This document shows, one piece after another, positions 50,795-60,216 of a DNA stretch of 64,000 bases. Under the pieces are notes generated by a model. The model saw only the letters and a list, made by a program, of their open reading frames with translations, searched no databases and was not told where the DNA came from. The position numbers and the translations under genes were made by a program. Within the stretch, counting starts at the first letter, position 1. Each line of letters starts with the position of its first letter. The stretch is from assembly GCF_025147325.1 (NCBI RefSeq), contig NZ_CP102262.1, positions 1,302,001 through 1,366,000 of the forward strand, given 5' to 3'. The DNA is from Bacteroides stercoris ATCC 43183 (GTDB taxonomy: Bacteria > Bacteroidota > Bacteroidia > Bacteroidales > Bacteroidaceae).

Positions 50795-52404
50795 TATTTG
50801 GTTTGGTATGTTTGTTCGGCGTTTGTTTGTTGAGCGCGCAGGACAGGAAAAGTGAGCCTGACAAGAAAAAGAAACGTGTGGATTTGCTTTATGCCGATGA
50901 GGCGCAGGCGGATCAGCAGTTGCGCCCTGATGTGCAGGTGCTGATTGGCTCGGTCAGGATGAAGCACGATAGTATGTACATGTTTTGTGACAGTGCTCTG
51001 ATTTACGAGAAAATTAACTCTGTGGAAGCATTCGGTAATGTTCGTATGGAGCAGGGAGACACTTTGTTCATATACGGTGATTACTTGTATTATGACGGTA
51101 TGTCCCAGCTTGCCATGCTGCGTGAGAATGTCCGTATGATTAACCGCAATACGGAACTTACTACGGATAGCTTGAACTATGACCGTCTGTATAATTTAGG
51201 ATATTACTTTGACGGCGGTACGCTGACCGATGAAGAAAATGTCCTGACTTCCGAATGGGGAGAATACAGCCCGGCAACCAAACTGGCAGTGTTCAACCAT
51301 GAAGTGAAATTGGTAAATCCGAAGTTTGTCCTGACTTCCGATACGTTAAAGTACAGTACGGAGTCCAAAATCGCTACGATTTTGGGGCCTTCTGACATAG
51401 TCAGTGATAAGAACCATATCTATTCGGAGCGTGGAGAATACAATACCGTATCCGAGCAAGCAGAGCTGTTGGACCGTTCCATTTTGACTAATGAAGGCAA
51501 GAAACTTACCGGAGACAGTCTTTTCTATGACCGCAAGCTGGGTTATGGTGAAGCTTTCGATAACGTACAGATGAATGATACGGTGAACAAGAATATGCTT
51601 ACCGGCAATTACTGTTTTTATAATGAGCTAACCGGTAATGCCATTGCTACCCAACGTGCCGTTGCTATAGACTATTCTCAGGGTGACAGTCTTTTTATGC
51701 ATGGTGATACACTGCGTTTGGTAACGTACCACATGAATACAGACTCTGCCTATCGTGAAATGCGTGTTTATCACAAGGTGCGTGCTTACCGCACAGATGT
51801 GCAGGCAGTGTGCGATTCTTTGGTTTATAATTCCAAGGATTCCTGTTTGACGATGTATACCGACCCTGTTTTGTGGCACGGTGCGCAGCAGTTGCTCGGT
51901 GAGGAGGTAAAGGTCTACATGAACGACAGCACCATCGACTGGGCGCACATCATTAATCAGGCGCTGGCTGTGGAACAGAAAGATTCTATCCATTATAACC
52001 AAGTGACAGGCAAGGAGATGAAAGCTTTTTTCCAGGACGGAGATATGCGCCGGGTAGATGTGAACGGTAATGTCCTGATTGTGTTCTATCCGGAAGAGAA
52101 AGACAGTACAATGATTGGCATGAACTATGCCGAAGGCAGTTTCCTGCGTATTTATCTCAAAGACCGTAAAATGGAAGAAGCTGCATTGATAGGCAAGTCC
52201 AACGGCATATTGTATCCTATGGACCAAATACCGGCCGACAAGATGAAACTTCCTTCATTTGTGTGGTTTGATTATATTCGTCCCTTGAACAAGGATGACA
52301 TCTTTGAGTGGCGGGGTAAAAAAGCGGGTGAAACATTGCAGAAAAGTGACCGGAAACCTTTAACTTCGCCAAGAGATATGCATATAAAACGAACTAAAAA
52401 ATAA
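50779..52404 (+). CDS. LptA/OstA-like periplasmic protein
   Basis: 541 residues from MDKRLIFGLVC; an in-frame start at 50749 would overlap surA more. Signal peptide to about LLSAQ, then repeated beta-jellyroll strands of the OstA/LptA type (FGNVRMEQGDTLFIYGDYLY, LREN VRMINR). Much longer than E. coli LptA (185), as usual in Bacteroidetes. It may bridge LPS from LptFG/LptB to LptD. The coupling to SurA-like genes, which fold outer-membrane proteins such as LptD, fits this. Confidence 0.87.
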   Translation: MDKRLIFGLVCLFGVCLLSAQDRKSEPDKKKKRVDLLYADEAQADQQLRPDVQVLIGSVRMKHDSMYMFCDSALIYEKINSVEAFGNVRMEQGDTLFIYGDYLYYDGMSQLAMLRENVRMINRNTELTTDSLNYDRLYNLGYYFDGGTLTDEENVLTSEWGEYSPATKLAVFNHEVKLVNPKFVLTSDTLKYSTESKIATILGPSDIVSDKNHIYSERGEYNTVSEQAELLDRSILTNEGKKLTGDSLFYDRKLGYGEAFDNVQMNDTVNKNMLTGNYCFYNELTGNAIATQRAVAIDYSQGDSLFMHGDTLRLVTYHMNTDSAYREMRVYHKVRAYRTDVQAVCDSLVYNSKDSCLTMYTDPVLWHGAQQLLGEEVKVYMNDSTIDWAHIINQALAVEQKDSIHYNQVTGKEMKAFFQDGDMRRVDVNGNVLIVFYPEEKDSTMIGMNYAEGSFLRIYLKDRKMEEAALIGKSNGILYPMDQIPADKMKLPSFVWFDYIRPLNKDDIFEWRGKKAGETLQKSDRKPLTSPRDMHIKRTKK

Positions 52405-52408
52405 TGCT

Positions 52409-52699
52409 ATGGGAATGTTTGCAATGCGTAAGCCGCGGGGATTTCATCATTCATACATTTATGTAGATGAACGGAAAGAGAAACTGGCCAAAATGGAGGA
52501 AGATGCCAAACGCGAGTTAGGCATGTTGCCGGAAAAGGAATTTTCGCCCGAAGATATCCGGGGGAAGTTCATTGAAGGCACTACCCATCTGAAACGTCGT
52601 AAGGAAAGCGGACGCAGACCGGTGCATCTGGGGGTGATACTGGTGGTTGTGGCATTGCTGATATATTTGTGGTATGCCATTACCAACGGTATTATCTAA
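52409..52699 (+). CDS. Small membrane protein of unknown function
   Basis: 96 residues: a charged N-terminal two-thirds (HSYIYVDERKEKLAKMEEDA) and one membrane helix at about 75-92 (VILVVVALLIYLWYAIT). Begins 5 bp after the LptA-like gene and precedes mutL by 45 bp. Conserved in position in Bacteroides as far as I recall; function unknown. Confidence 0.85.
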   Translation: MGMFAMRKPRGFHHSYIYVDERKEKLAKMEEDAKRELGMLPEKEFSPEDIRGKFIEGTTHLKRRKESGRRPVHLGVILVVVALLIYLWYAITNGII

Positions 52700-52744
52700 T
52701 TTTTTCTGTACCCTTTATTTCATACTTTATACTTTATACTTATC

Positions 52745-54637
52745 ATGAGCGATATCATTCATTTGCTGCCCGATTCGGTTGCGAACCAGATTGCTGCCGG
52801 AGAGGTGATTCAGCGTCCGGCGTCTGTCATCAAGGAATTGGTAGAAAACGCGATTGATGCAGAAGCCACCGAAATACATGTTTTGGTAACGGATGCCGGA
52901 AAGACCTGCATCCAGGTTATTGACGATGGAAAAGGAATGTCCGAAACGGATGCGCGTCTGTCCTTTGAGCGTCATGCCACTTCCAAGATACGTGAGGCCT
53001 CTGATTTGTTTGCGTTACGTACAATGGGTTTTCGCGGTGAAGCGCTGGCGTCTGTTGCGGCGGTGGCGGAGGTAGAGTTGAAAACCCGCCCGGCCGGTGA
53101 AGAACTTGGTACGCGTCTGGTTATTGCCGGTTCTAAAGTAGAGAGTCAGGAGGCTGTTTCTTGTCCTAAGGGAAGTAACTTTTCAGTGAAGAACCTATTC
53201 TTCAATATTCCTGCCCGCCGTAAGTTTCTGAAAGCAAATTCAACGGAATTAAGCAATATTCTAGCCGAGTTTGAGCGCATAGCCTTGGTGCATCCGGATG
53301 TTGCTTTCTATCTGTATAGTAATGATGCGGAGTTGTTCAATTTACCTGTCATGCCGTTGCGCCAGCGCATCCTCGCCATATTCGGTAAGAAGTTGAACCA
53401 GCAGTTGCTTTCGGTGGATGTAGACACGACGATGATAAAAGTTTCCGGTTTTGTGGCAAAGCCGGAGGCATCCCGTAAGAAAGGTGCGCACCAGTATTTT
53501 TTTGTGAACGGCCGCTATATGCGCCATCCATATTTTCATAAGGCAGTTATGGATGCCTATGAGCAACTGATTCCTGCCGGCGAACAGATATCCTATTTCA
53601 TCTATTTCGAGGTAGACCCTGCGAATATAGATGTAAACATTCATCCTACAAAGACGGAAATCAAGTTTGAGAACGAGCAGGCTATTTGGCAGATACTTTC
53701 AGCGGCTGTGAAGGAATCGCTTGGAAAATTCAATGCTGTACCGTCCATAGACTTTGATACAGAGGGCATGCCTGACATTCCGGCATTTGAGCAGAGTCGT
53801 CCCATCGAACCGCCTAAGGTGCATTATAATGCGGACTTCAATCCTTTCAAGACTTCCTCTGCCTCTTCTTATAGCAGCGGAGGAAGTTATCCGCGCCAAA
53901 GTGTAGAGTGGGAGGGACTGTATTCCGGTTTGGAGAAAGCAAGTAGAATGAATGAGCCTGTCGAGGAAGAACCGCTTGCTTTCGAGGAGGCGGTTTCCGC
54001 TGTAACGGAAGCCGTTGAGCCCGCTTCCCAATCTTCTTCTTTGTACTCCGGTGATTCTTCTTCCATGGAGAAGGGGGCACAGCATTTGCAATTCAAAGGA
54101 CGTTTTATCCTTACTTCCGTAAAATCCGGCCTGATGTTGATAGATCAGCACCGTGCGCATGTCCGTGTGCTGTTCGACCGGTACATGACTCAAATTCGCC
54201 AAAGGCAGGGAGTATCTCAGGGGGTGTTATTTCCGGAATTGATTCAATTGCCAGTTTCCGAAGCTGCGGTGTTGGAAAGTCTGTCGGACGATTTGGCGGC
54301 AGTCGGTTTCGACTTCAGTCCTTTAGGTGGCGGCAGTTACGCTATCAATGGTATTCCTTCCGGCATCGAGGGGTTGAATCCGGTAGAACTGGTGCGCAAT
54401 ATGGTACATACCGCCATGGAGAAAGGCAGTGACGTCAAGGAAGAAGTCCGGACAATCCTTGCGCTGACACTGGCGCGTGCAGCAGCTATCGTTTACGGAC
54501 AGGTGCTGAGCAATGATGAGATGTCCAATTTGGTAGACAGCCTTTTTGCCTGTTCCACGCCCAACTATACGCCTGATGGCCGTACGGTGCTTTCCACTAT
54601 CAGGGAAGAGGATATTGAAAAGTTGTTCCAGAAATGA
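52745..54637 (+). CDS. mutL: DNA mismatch repair protein MutL
   Basis: 630 residues. GHKL ATPase with [18 protein letters not shown] and GFRGEALAS; transducer region (about 210-330); a Ser-rich variable linker (about 345-440); and a C-terminal dimerisation domain (QLKFKG-type start, [13 protein letters not shown]). The metal-dependent endonuclease motif DQHAxxER is partly changed to DQHRAHVRV. Normal length. Confidence 0.96.
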   Translation: MSDIIHLLPDSVANQIAAGEVIQRPASVIKELVENAIDAEATEIHVLVTDAGKTCIQVIDDGKGMSETDARLSFERHATSKIREASDLFALRTMGFRGEALASVAAVAEVELKTRPAGEELGTRLVIAGSKVESQEAVSCPKGSNFSVKNLFFNIPARRKFLKANSTELSNILAEFERIALVHPDVAFYLYSNDAELFNLPVMPLRQRILAIFGKKLNQQLLSVDVDTTMIKVSGFVAKPEASRKKGAHQYFFVNGRYMRHPYFHKAVMDAYEQLIPAGEQISYFIYFEVDPANIDVNIHPTKTEIKFENEQAIWQILSAAVKESLGKFNAVPSIDFDTEGMPDIPAFEQSRPIEPPKVHYNADFNPFKTSSASSYSSGGSYPRQSVEWEGLYSGLEKASRMNEPVEEEPLAFEEAVSAVTEAVEPASQSSSLYSGDSSSMEKGAQHLQFKGRFILTSVKSGLMLIDQHRAHVRVLFDRYMTQIRQRQGVSQGVLFPELIQLPVSEAAVLESLSDDLAAVGFDFSPLGGGSYAINGIPSGIEGLNPVELVRNMVHTAMEKGSDVKEEVRTILALTLARAAAIVYGQVLSNDEMSNLVDSLFACSTPNYTPDGRTVLSTIREEDIEKLFQK

Positions 54638-54768
54638 TGATTTGTACATTATTTATCCATAACAATTAAAAAAAATCTTTTTTTCAGAACCTTTTAGTCT
54701 TGTCGGCGTTAATTAATCAGTTTGAATGATAAAGAATTTAATTAACCAACTTAACTATTTTAAGGTAT

Positions 54769-55959
54769 ATGAAAAAGATTCTAATGTTGCTGGCTTTGGC
54801 CGGCGTATCTGCTGCCACTATGGCACAACAAAAACCTGTTGTTGTAGAGCAGGTTGACATTATTCAGGTACAGGATAAGTACCAGGTAATCACAAATCCA
54901 TTCTGGAGCAACTGGTTTTTCTCTATCGGTGGCGGTGCATCGGTAATGTATGGAGATAACGACCAGCAGTTGGGTGATTTCGGAAAGCGCATTAGTCCCA
55001 CGATGAATATTTCTGTGGGTAAATGGTTTACTCCGGGACTCGGATTACGTTTGCAGTATAGCGGCCTTCAGGCAAAAGGCTTTACCATGGACCCCTTTGC
55101 TGATTATGTAAAGGGTACTCAGCGTGCGAATGGCTCGTACAAGCAACGCTTTGATTACATGAATTTCCACGGTGATGTAATGTTCAACCTGAATGCCTTG
55201 TTTGGCGGATACAACGAAGACCGTGTATATGAAATCATTCCTTATTTGGGTGCCGGTCTCACTCATAACTATACGAAGCCTCACCGTCAGGCACTTGCTC
55301 TGAATGCCGGTATCATTAACCGCTTTCGCATTTCAAATGCAATAGACATTAATCTGGAACTTAGTGCAATGGGAGCCGAAGATAAATTTGACGGAACAGT
55401 TGCCGGTAAGGGATATGATGGTGTGTTCAGTGCAACGCTTGGTTTGACTTACCACTTCCCGAAACGTGGTTTCAACCGTCCGACCCCACAATTGATTTCT
55501 GCTCTTGAACTGTCTGCCATGCAACAGCAGATAGCTGAAATGGCTGCTGCCAATCAACAGTTGGAGTCGGCCCTGACCGCTGCACAGAACAAACCGATGG
55601 AAGTTGCTGAAACTGAAGTTGTCGTTACCGATCCGAATATCGCACCACGTACCGTATTCTTCAAGATTGGTTCTGCCGAAGTATCTCCGCGTGAGGTGAT
55701 GAACATTTCTTATCTGGCCAAACAGATGCAAGAGTTCCCGAACACTACCTATACCGTAAACGGCTATGCCGACTCTGCAACAGGTACTCCTGAATTCAAC
55801 AAAGAGCTGAGCTTGAAACGTGCACAGGCTGTAGTGGATGTTTTGGTAAAGGATTACGGTATCCCTGCCAACCGCTTGAAAATTTCTGCCGATGGTGGTG
55901 TCGACAAGTTCGGACAACCGATTCTGAACCGTGTGGTATTAGTGAAATCTGCTAACTAA
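54769..55959 (+). CDS. OmpA-family outer-membrane protein
   Basis: 396 residues: signal peptide (MKKILMLLALAGVSAATMAQ), an eight-stranded-barrel-like N-terminal part (about 45-235), a short coiled linker (SAMQQQIAEMAAANQQLESA), and an OmpA C-domain (about 285-395) with TYTVNGYADSATGTPEFN and KELSLKRAQAVVDVLV that bind peptidoglycan. Likely an abundant OM protein. A perfect 14-pair bidirectional terminator follows. Confidence 0.95.
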   Translation: MKKILMLLALAGVSAATMAQQKPVVVEQVDIIQVQDKYQVITNPFWSNWFFSIGGGASVMYGDNDQQLGDFGKRISPTMNISVGKWFTPGLGLRLQYSGLQAKGFTMDPFADYVKGTQRANGSYKQRFDYMNFHGDVMFNLNALFGGYNEDRVYEIIPYLGAGLTHNYTKPHRQALALNAGIINRFRISNAIDINLELSAMGAEDKFDGTVAGKGYDGVFSATLGLTYHFPKRGFNRPTPQLISALELSAMQQQIAEMAAANQQLESALTAAQNKPMEVAETEVVVTDPNIAPRTVFFKIGSAEVSPREVMNISYLAKQMQEFPNTTYTVNGYADSATGTPEFNKELSLKRAQAVVDVLVKDYGIPANRLKISADGGVDKFGQPILNRVVLVKSAN

Positions 55960-55978
55960 CAGATAAATAGAAAAGAAC

Positions 55979-56010
55979 AAGGGCTGTATCCGGTGGCGGA
56001 TACAGCCCTT
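55979..56010. terminator. Bidirectional terminator between the ompA-like gene and trpS
   Basis: AAGGGCTGTATCCG / CGGATACAGCCCTT, 14 perfect pairs with GTGG loop, T-rich on the plus side. Confidence 0.9.
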
Positions 56011-56035
56011 TCTTTTATGCCTTGCCGCGCGGAGA

Positions 56036-57130
56036 TTATTCCGCGCTGAATTTCTTTACCTGCTCTGCGATAAGTTCCGCATCATCGAAATAGTTAATCT
56101 TCATGGCACGACGTACGTCGTCCAATGTCGCTGCGGCTGTTTCGCGTGCCGCTTCACAGCCTTTCTTCAGCATATCGTAGATAGCCGGAATATCTTTTTC
56201 GAATTCCTTGCGGCGGTTACGAATCGGCTCCAACGTTTCCTGCATGATATTGTTGAGGAAGCCTTTCACTTTCATATCGCCTAAACCACCACGTTGATAG
56301 TGGGCTTTCAGTTCTTCCAGAGAAGGATAGTCGGGCAGGTAACGTTCGAAGTGTTCGGGGTGGCAGAAAGCGTCCAAATAAGTAAATACGGTATTTCCCT
56401 CAATCTTGCCCGGGTCTTGTACGCGCAGATGATCGGGGTCGGTGTACATGCTCTTCACTTTCTTCTGAATCTCGTCGGCTGTATCGGAAAGGTAGATACA
56501 GTTTCCCAAAGACTTACTCATCTTGGCTTTTCCGTCTGTACCCGGCAGACGCAGACAGGCTGCATTGTCAGGCAGAAGGATTTCCGGTTCTACCAATGTG
56601 TCGCCGTAGATAAAGTTGAAGCGGCGTACGATTTCACGGGCTTGTTCAATCATCGGTTCCTGATCTTCGCCAACGGGAACGGTGGTGGCGCGAAACGCCG
56701 TGATGTCCGCAGCCTGGCTGATAGGGTAGGTGAAGAACCCCACCGGAATACTTGTTTCAAAGTTGCGCATCTGGATTTCCGTCTTTACCGTCGGGTTACG
56801 TTGCAGGCGCGATACGGTGACAAGGTCCATATAATAGAATGTCAGTTCGCACAATTCCGGAATCTGTGACTGGATAAAGATGGTACTCTTCGTAGGATCC
56901 AATCCGCAAGCCAGATAGTCGAGAGCTACTTCGATAACGTTCTGACGTACCTTTTCCGGGTTTTCCATGTTATCTGTCAATGCTTGTGCATCGGCTATGA
57001 ACACGAACGTCTTGTCATACAGTCCGGAGTTCTGCAACTCCACTCTGCGTCTTAATGAGCCTACATAATGTCCGATATGCAGGCGTCCCGTGGGGCGGTC
57101 GCCCGTAAGGATGATTTTTTCTTTTGCCAT
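56036..57130 (-). CDS. trpS: Tryptophanyl-tRNA synthetase
   Basis: 364 residues. Class I signature HIGH at residues 18-21 (RLHIGH) and KMSKS near residue 203 ([10 protein letters not shown]). Charges tRNA-Trp. Good promoter upstream: TTTG at 57206-57203, TATCTTTG at 57183-57176 (minus), spacer 19. Confidence 0.96.
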   Translation of the reverse strand: MAKEKIILTGDRPTGRLHIGHYVGSLRRRVELQNSGLYDKTFVFIADAQALTDNMENPEKVRQNVIEVALDYLACGLDPTKSTIFIQSQIPELCELTFYYMDLVTVSRLQRNPTVKTEIQMRNFETSIPVGFFTYPISQAADITAFRATTVPVGEDQEPMIEQAREIVRRFNFIYGDTLVEPEILLPDNAACLRLPGTDGKAKMSKSLGNCIYLSDTADEIQKKVKSMYTDPDHLRVQDPGKIEGNTVFTYLDAFCHPEHFERYLPDYPSLEELKAHYQRGGLGDMKVKGFLNNIMQETLEPIRNRRKEFEKDIPAIYDMLKKGCEAARETAAATLDDVRRAMKINYFDDAELIAEQVKKFSAE

Positions 57131-57175
57131 ATCTGTATCTTTTGTTTATTTCACTGAAAGTTTATAAGTTATCTG

Positions 57176-57206
57176 CAAAGATACCGATATTTTCTTCTCT
57201 GTCAAA
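57176..57206 (-). promoter_or_regulatory. Promoter of trpS
   Basis: -33 TTTG (57206-57203), -7 TATCTTTG (57183-57176), spacer 19 nt; leader about 40 nt. Confidence 0.75.
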
Positions 57207-57325
57207 GTGGATTCGGACTTTATCCTCTTTTCCTTAACAAGCGAAGAGATTCTTCGTCATTTTATTCTCTGTATTCTATGAGATAGAGGAGAAAATGTAA
57301 AAAACAGCACTAAATTTTGGCATGT

Positions 57326-57388
57326 GGTTAATTTGGATAACAGATTGGTTAGTTTGGATAACAGATTGATTAATTTGGATAACTAGAT
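57326..57388. repeat. Three tandem 21-bp units
   Basis: GGTTAATTTGGATAACAGATT at 57326, GGTTAGTTTGGATAACAGATT-like at 57347 and GATTAATTTGGATAACTAGAT-like at 57368: exact 21-bp period with TTTGGATAAC invariant. They end 17 bp before a -7-like octamer TAATTTTG (57405-57412). Confidence 0.8.
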
Positions 57389-57404
57389 ACTCAAATATAG
57401 ATAT

Positions 57405-57412
57405 TAATTTTG
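57405..57412 (+). promoter_or_regulatory. Candidate native -7 box of the fimbrillin gene
   Basis: TAATTTTG directly after the 21-bp repeats. No TTTG at -33. Without the IS the leader to the fimbrillin ATG would be about 160 nt. Confidence 0.4.
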
Positions 57413-57491
57413 TAGCATCAAAAAAACATGGGTAAAGTATATATAGCGAAAATGAATAGAAAAGTCCGGTTTGTTTTGAGTTGATTTCCAA

Positions 57492-57522
57492 TTTTCATCT
57501 GTGTTACGTAGACAGGTGAAAA
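57492..57522. repeat. Inverted repeat in the native fimbrillin leader
   Basis: TTTTCATCTGT / ACAGGTGAAAA, 11 positions with one G-U, 9-nt loop GTTACGTAG. No T tract follows. Confidence 0.55.
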
Positions 57523-57559
57523 ATCAGAAGATCAGCAATGGAAAATTAATTTATTAAAT

Positions 57560-57568
57560 ATGTAATTA
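57560..57568. repeat. Left copy of IS target duplication
   Basis: ATGTAATTA, identical to 58894-58902 on the other side of the IS. Confidence 0.7.
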
Positions 57569-58893
57569 CACTACTGTCCCGTAAAAGTGGATAAATAGTT
57601 CTTTGAAATTATTGAAATATAGTCAATTACACGGTTTTTTGAAATGAAACGGACTTGATTTTGCAACTTTGCAGTCTAATACAAATGGCTGCTATGTTCC
57701 AAGACAAATACGTATTCTCTCAATTAACCGCTTTTCTGAACAGGACTCAGTTCAACAACTATGTTCGCAAGTATGATGGCAACAGATATGTGAAACATTT
57801 CACTTGCTGGAATCAGATGCTCGCGATGATGTTTGGACAACTGAGTAACCGTGAGAGCCTGCGAGACTTAGTCGTTGCTTTCGAGGCGCATAGGGCCAAG
57901 CAATATCATCTTGGTTTAGGTCGTGAACCGATAGCCAAGACAACTCTTGCGACAGCGAACCAGAACCGTGATTACAGAATCTTCGAAGACTTTGCATTCT
58001 ATATGATGAAGGAAGCCTGCGAGAAGCGGACGACCAACATCCTTGACATTTCCGGAAAGAAATATGCGTTTGATTCAACAACGATTCCGTTGTGTCTTGC
58101 AACATTCCCATGGGCAAAGTTCCGAAGCAAGAAAGGAGGGGTGAAAGCTCATGTCTTATACGACATTGAAGCACAAGTTCCTGCCTTCTATACTGTAACT
58201 ACTGCATCAAAGCATGATTCCACAGCAATGTCTTCAATCCATTATGAACCAAATGCTTATTATATATTCGACAGGGCTTATGACTCCTTTAAAGAACTCT
58301 ATAGGATACATCTTACAGACTCTTTCTTTGTTGTCAGAGCCAAGACGAACTTAAAGTATAAGACAGTCAGATGGAAGCGAAGAATGCCAAAGAACATAAT
58401 GACAGATGCGGAAGTGAAACTGACCGGATATCTCTCCGAGAAAAAATATCCTGAGTCATTCAGACTCGTCCGATATTACGACGAAGAGGATGACCGTGAG
58501 TTCACTTTTTTGACGAATGCAAAACAACTTTCTGCACTGGATGTCGCCGATCTTTATAAGAAAAGATGGTTAATCGAGCTGTTCTTCAAATGGCTCAAGC
58601 AGCATCTCAAGATAAAGAAATTCTGGGGCACAACAGAGAACGCTGTTCGCATACAAATCAGTGTGGCTATTATCACGTACTGTCTTGTGGCTATTGTCCA
58701 ACATGATATGAAGTTGAAACGTTCAACCTATGAAGTTTTACAAATTCTCAGCATATCATTGACTGACAAAACCCACTTGCGTGACCTGTTCGACAAGACT
58801 AATTTCAATGATGTCAAAGATCTAAATGATCCCCTGATTCCGGGGCTTTTTGATTAATTGTTTAACTCGTCCCATTTTAACGGGACACTAATG
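57569..58893 (+). mobile_element. IS4-family insertion sequence, about 1,325 bp
   Basis: Single transposase gene between imperfect terminal inverted repeats: left CACTACTGTCCCGTAAAAGT, right (reverse complement) CATTAGTGTCCCGTTAAAAT. Core TGTCCCGT is identical. Flanked by a 9-bp direct repeat ATGTAATTA, in the size range usual for IS4. The intact gene and exact duplication suggest a recent insertion. Outer ends depend on how much of the flank is counted; a minimal element starts at TGTCCC (57575) and ends at GGGACA (58887). Confidence 0.85.
57685..58857 (+). CDS. IS4-family transposase (DUF4372-type N-terminus)
   Basis: 390 residues from ATG 57685; an upstream TTG frame extension is not conserved-looking. 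The N-terminal region (VFSQLTAFLNRTQFNNYVRK, HFTCWNQMLAMMFGQLSNRE) is the DUF4372 domain; the DDE catalytic residues are in YAFDSTTIPLC, YIFDRAYDSF and RWLIELFFKWLKQ (the E of the YREK-like region). The frame is complete, so the element may be active. A -7-like CAACTTTG lies 14 bp upstream, with TTTG at 57638. Confidence 0.95.
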   Translation: MAAMFQDKYVFSQLTAFLNRTQFNNYVRKYDGNRYVKHFTCWNQMLAMMFGQLSNRESLRDLVVAFEAHRAKQYHLGLGREPIAKTTLATANQNRDYRIFEDFAFYMMKEACEKRTTNILDISGKKYAFDSTTIPLCLATFPWAKFRSKKGGVKAHVLYDIEAQVPAFYTVTTASKHDSTAMSSIHYEPNAYYIFDRAYDSFKELYRIHLTDSFFVVRAKTNLKYKTVRWKRRMPKNIMTDAEVKLTGYLSEKKYPESFRLVRYYDEEDDREFTFLTNAKQLSALDVADLYKKRWLIELFFKWLKQHLKIKKFWGTTENAVRIQISVAIITYCLVAIVQHDMKLKRSTYEVLQILSISLTDKTHLRDLFDKTNFNDVKDLNDPLIPGLFD

Positions 58894-58902
58894 ATGTAAT
58901 TA
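58894..58902. repeat. Right copy of IS target duplication
   Basis: ATGTAATTA, nine bases before the fimbrillin start codon. Confidence 0.7.
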
Positions 58903-58910
58903 AGAAAATT

Positions 58911-60050
58911 ATGAAACAAAAGAATGCAATTTATTTAGTGGTGGCTTTTGCGACTTTAGCCATATTCTCATGCTCCAAAGAAGAAATCATCGATTTGGAT
59001 AACAATGCTCCGGGACAAAAAGCCGTTATTTCGATTAAAGTAGTAGGTGCGGGCAACAATTTGGCACAATCCAGAGCTGCGGGCGCTGCTGCCACTACCG
59101 ATGCTGTAATTAACGATTATGTCGCATTTACTTTCCGTGAGGGTGGTGCTTTGGATAGTACCCCTTTTTATGTGCGTTTTGATCCTAATCAGCCCGGCGA
59201 CGTCGAGGAGCCAAGACTTGGTTTTGGAACAACTGCTGCCAAAAAAGTGTATATAATAGCCAATGTCGGTCCTCTTGCCGACAGTCCCTTTGCCAATGTA
59301 AAAACAGAAGCAGAACTTCTGGCAGTTACCGGTGATTTAATGGAAAATAGCAATGTGACAACTCAGACGGAAGATAATCTTTGGATGTCCGGAGTGAATG
59401 ATGTCTCTTTTTCTACTTCTCCGGACGGTTATATATATGGTGGCACTATTGTTTCGCTAAACTTTGTTGCGGCAAAGATAGAACTGGTTGTTCAAGACGA
59501 ACGTGAGAACCGTACCGGTGGCGATATTGAGATTACAGATAAAAGTGTTGCATTGCTGTTTGCCGGTAAAAGTGGGAAATTCTTTGGTACCGATACGGAA
59601 AAAGCGGTTCAGACCGAGTTCTATTCAGGTGATGTTTCTTATAGTTCTTTTTCTGCCGGTTCCGCCACAGAATCTACTGTTTTGAAAGATGCGGTACTCA
59701 CTCCTTTCACACTGAATCAAGGCCGTACGGTTTTCAATCATTTTTATACATTTGCCAATAACGGTACGAGTAAACCGACCATCCTTTCCATTCAGTCGGA
59801 AATAAGAACGATAGGCAGTAATGTTCCGACTCCTGTTTATTATCCGATTCAATTTACAAAAGCAGATGCCGGATACACTATCGAGGCAGGGAAACATTAC
59901 ACAGTAGAGATTTATTTGGGCGGTAATGTAGCGGGAGGTGGCGGTGCCGGTTCGCTCGATCCGGAAAAGCCGATAGTTCATAGTAATATGACCTATGTGA
60001 TTACATCTGCCAAATGGTTTCCCGTAACCGTAAGTAAATCTTTTCATTAA
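58911..60050 (+). CDS. Fimbrillin-like (Mfa1/FimA family) lipoprotein
   Basis: 379 residues: lipoprotein signal with Cys at about residue 22 (LAIFSCSKEE), then the two-domain transthyretin-like layout of Bacteroidales fimbrillins, ending with a conserved-looking strand (YVITSAKWFPVTVSKSF). Likely a fimbrial or surface stalk subunit; the usual partner genes (mfa2, fimB-E) are absent. The IS ends 17 bp before the ATG, cutting it off from its native promoter. It is followed by ACCGGT-containing repeats. Confidence 0.8.
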   Translation: MKQKNAIYLVVAFATLAIFSCSKEEIIDLDNNAPGQKAVISIKVVGAGNNLAQSRAAGAAATTDAVINDYVAFTFREGGALDSTPFYVRFDPNQPGDVEEPRLGFGTTAAKKVYIIANVGPLADSPFANVKTEAELLAVTGDLMENSNVTTQTEDNLWMSGVNDVSFSTSPDGYIYGGTIVSLNFVAAKIELVVQDERENRTGGDIEITDKSVALLFAGKSGKFFGTDTEKAVQTEFYSGDVSYSSFSAGSATESTVLKDAVLTPFTLNQGRTVFNHFYTFANNGTSKPTILSIQSEIRTIGSNVPTPVYYPIQFTKADAGYTIEAGKHYTVEIYLGGNVAGGGGAGSLDPEKPIVHSNMTYVITSAKWFPVTVSKSFH

Positions 60051-60084
60051 TTTCATTGTATAACACTCTTTATATTTCCAGTGT

Positions 60085-60118
60085 ACCGGTTGCGATACTC
60101 ACCGGTGTGACCGGTTGC
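60085..60118. repeat. Short ACCGGT repeats after the fimbrillin gene
   Basis: ACCGGTTGC at 60085 and 60110, with a further ACCGGT at 60101. They can pair with each other; a weak terminator is possible. Confidence 0.5.
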
Positions 60119-60164
60119 AAAAGTAACTGCTATTTTCAGGTAATAAATTTATTTTTCTGATTAA

Positions 60165-60196
60165 TTTGCTCAAATCGTAAATAAGTCGTTACTTTG
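60165..60196 (+). promoter_or_regulatory. Promoter of the carB leader
   Basis: -33 TTTG at 60165-60168, spacer 20 nt, -7 TTACTTTG at 60189-60196 (one mismatch to TAnnTTTG). A transcript would begin near 60202. Confidence 0.65.
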
Positions 60197-60216
60197 CAGA
60201 AATTTTAGAGATAACT

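Noticed and set aside
57575-58887. IS limits set at TGTCCC/GGGACA
   Set aside because: That boundary leaves no matching target duplication, while six more bases at each end give ATGTAATTA on both sides.
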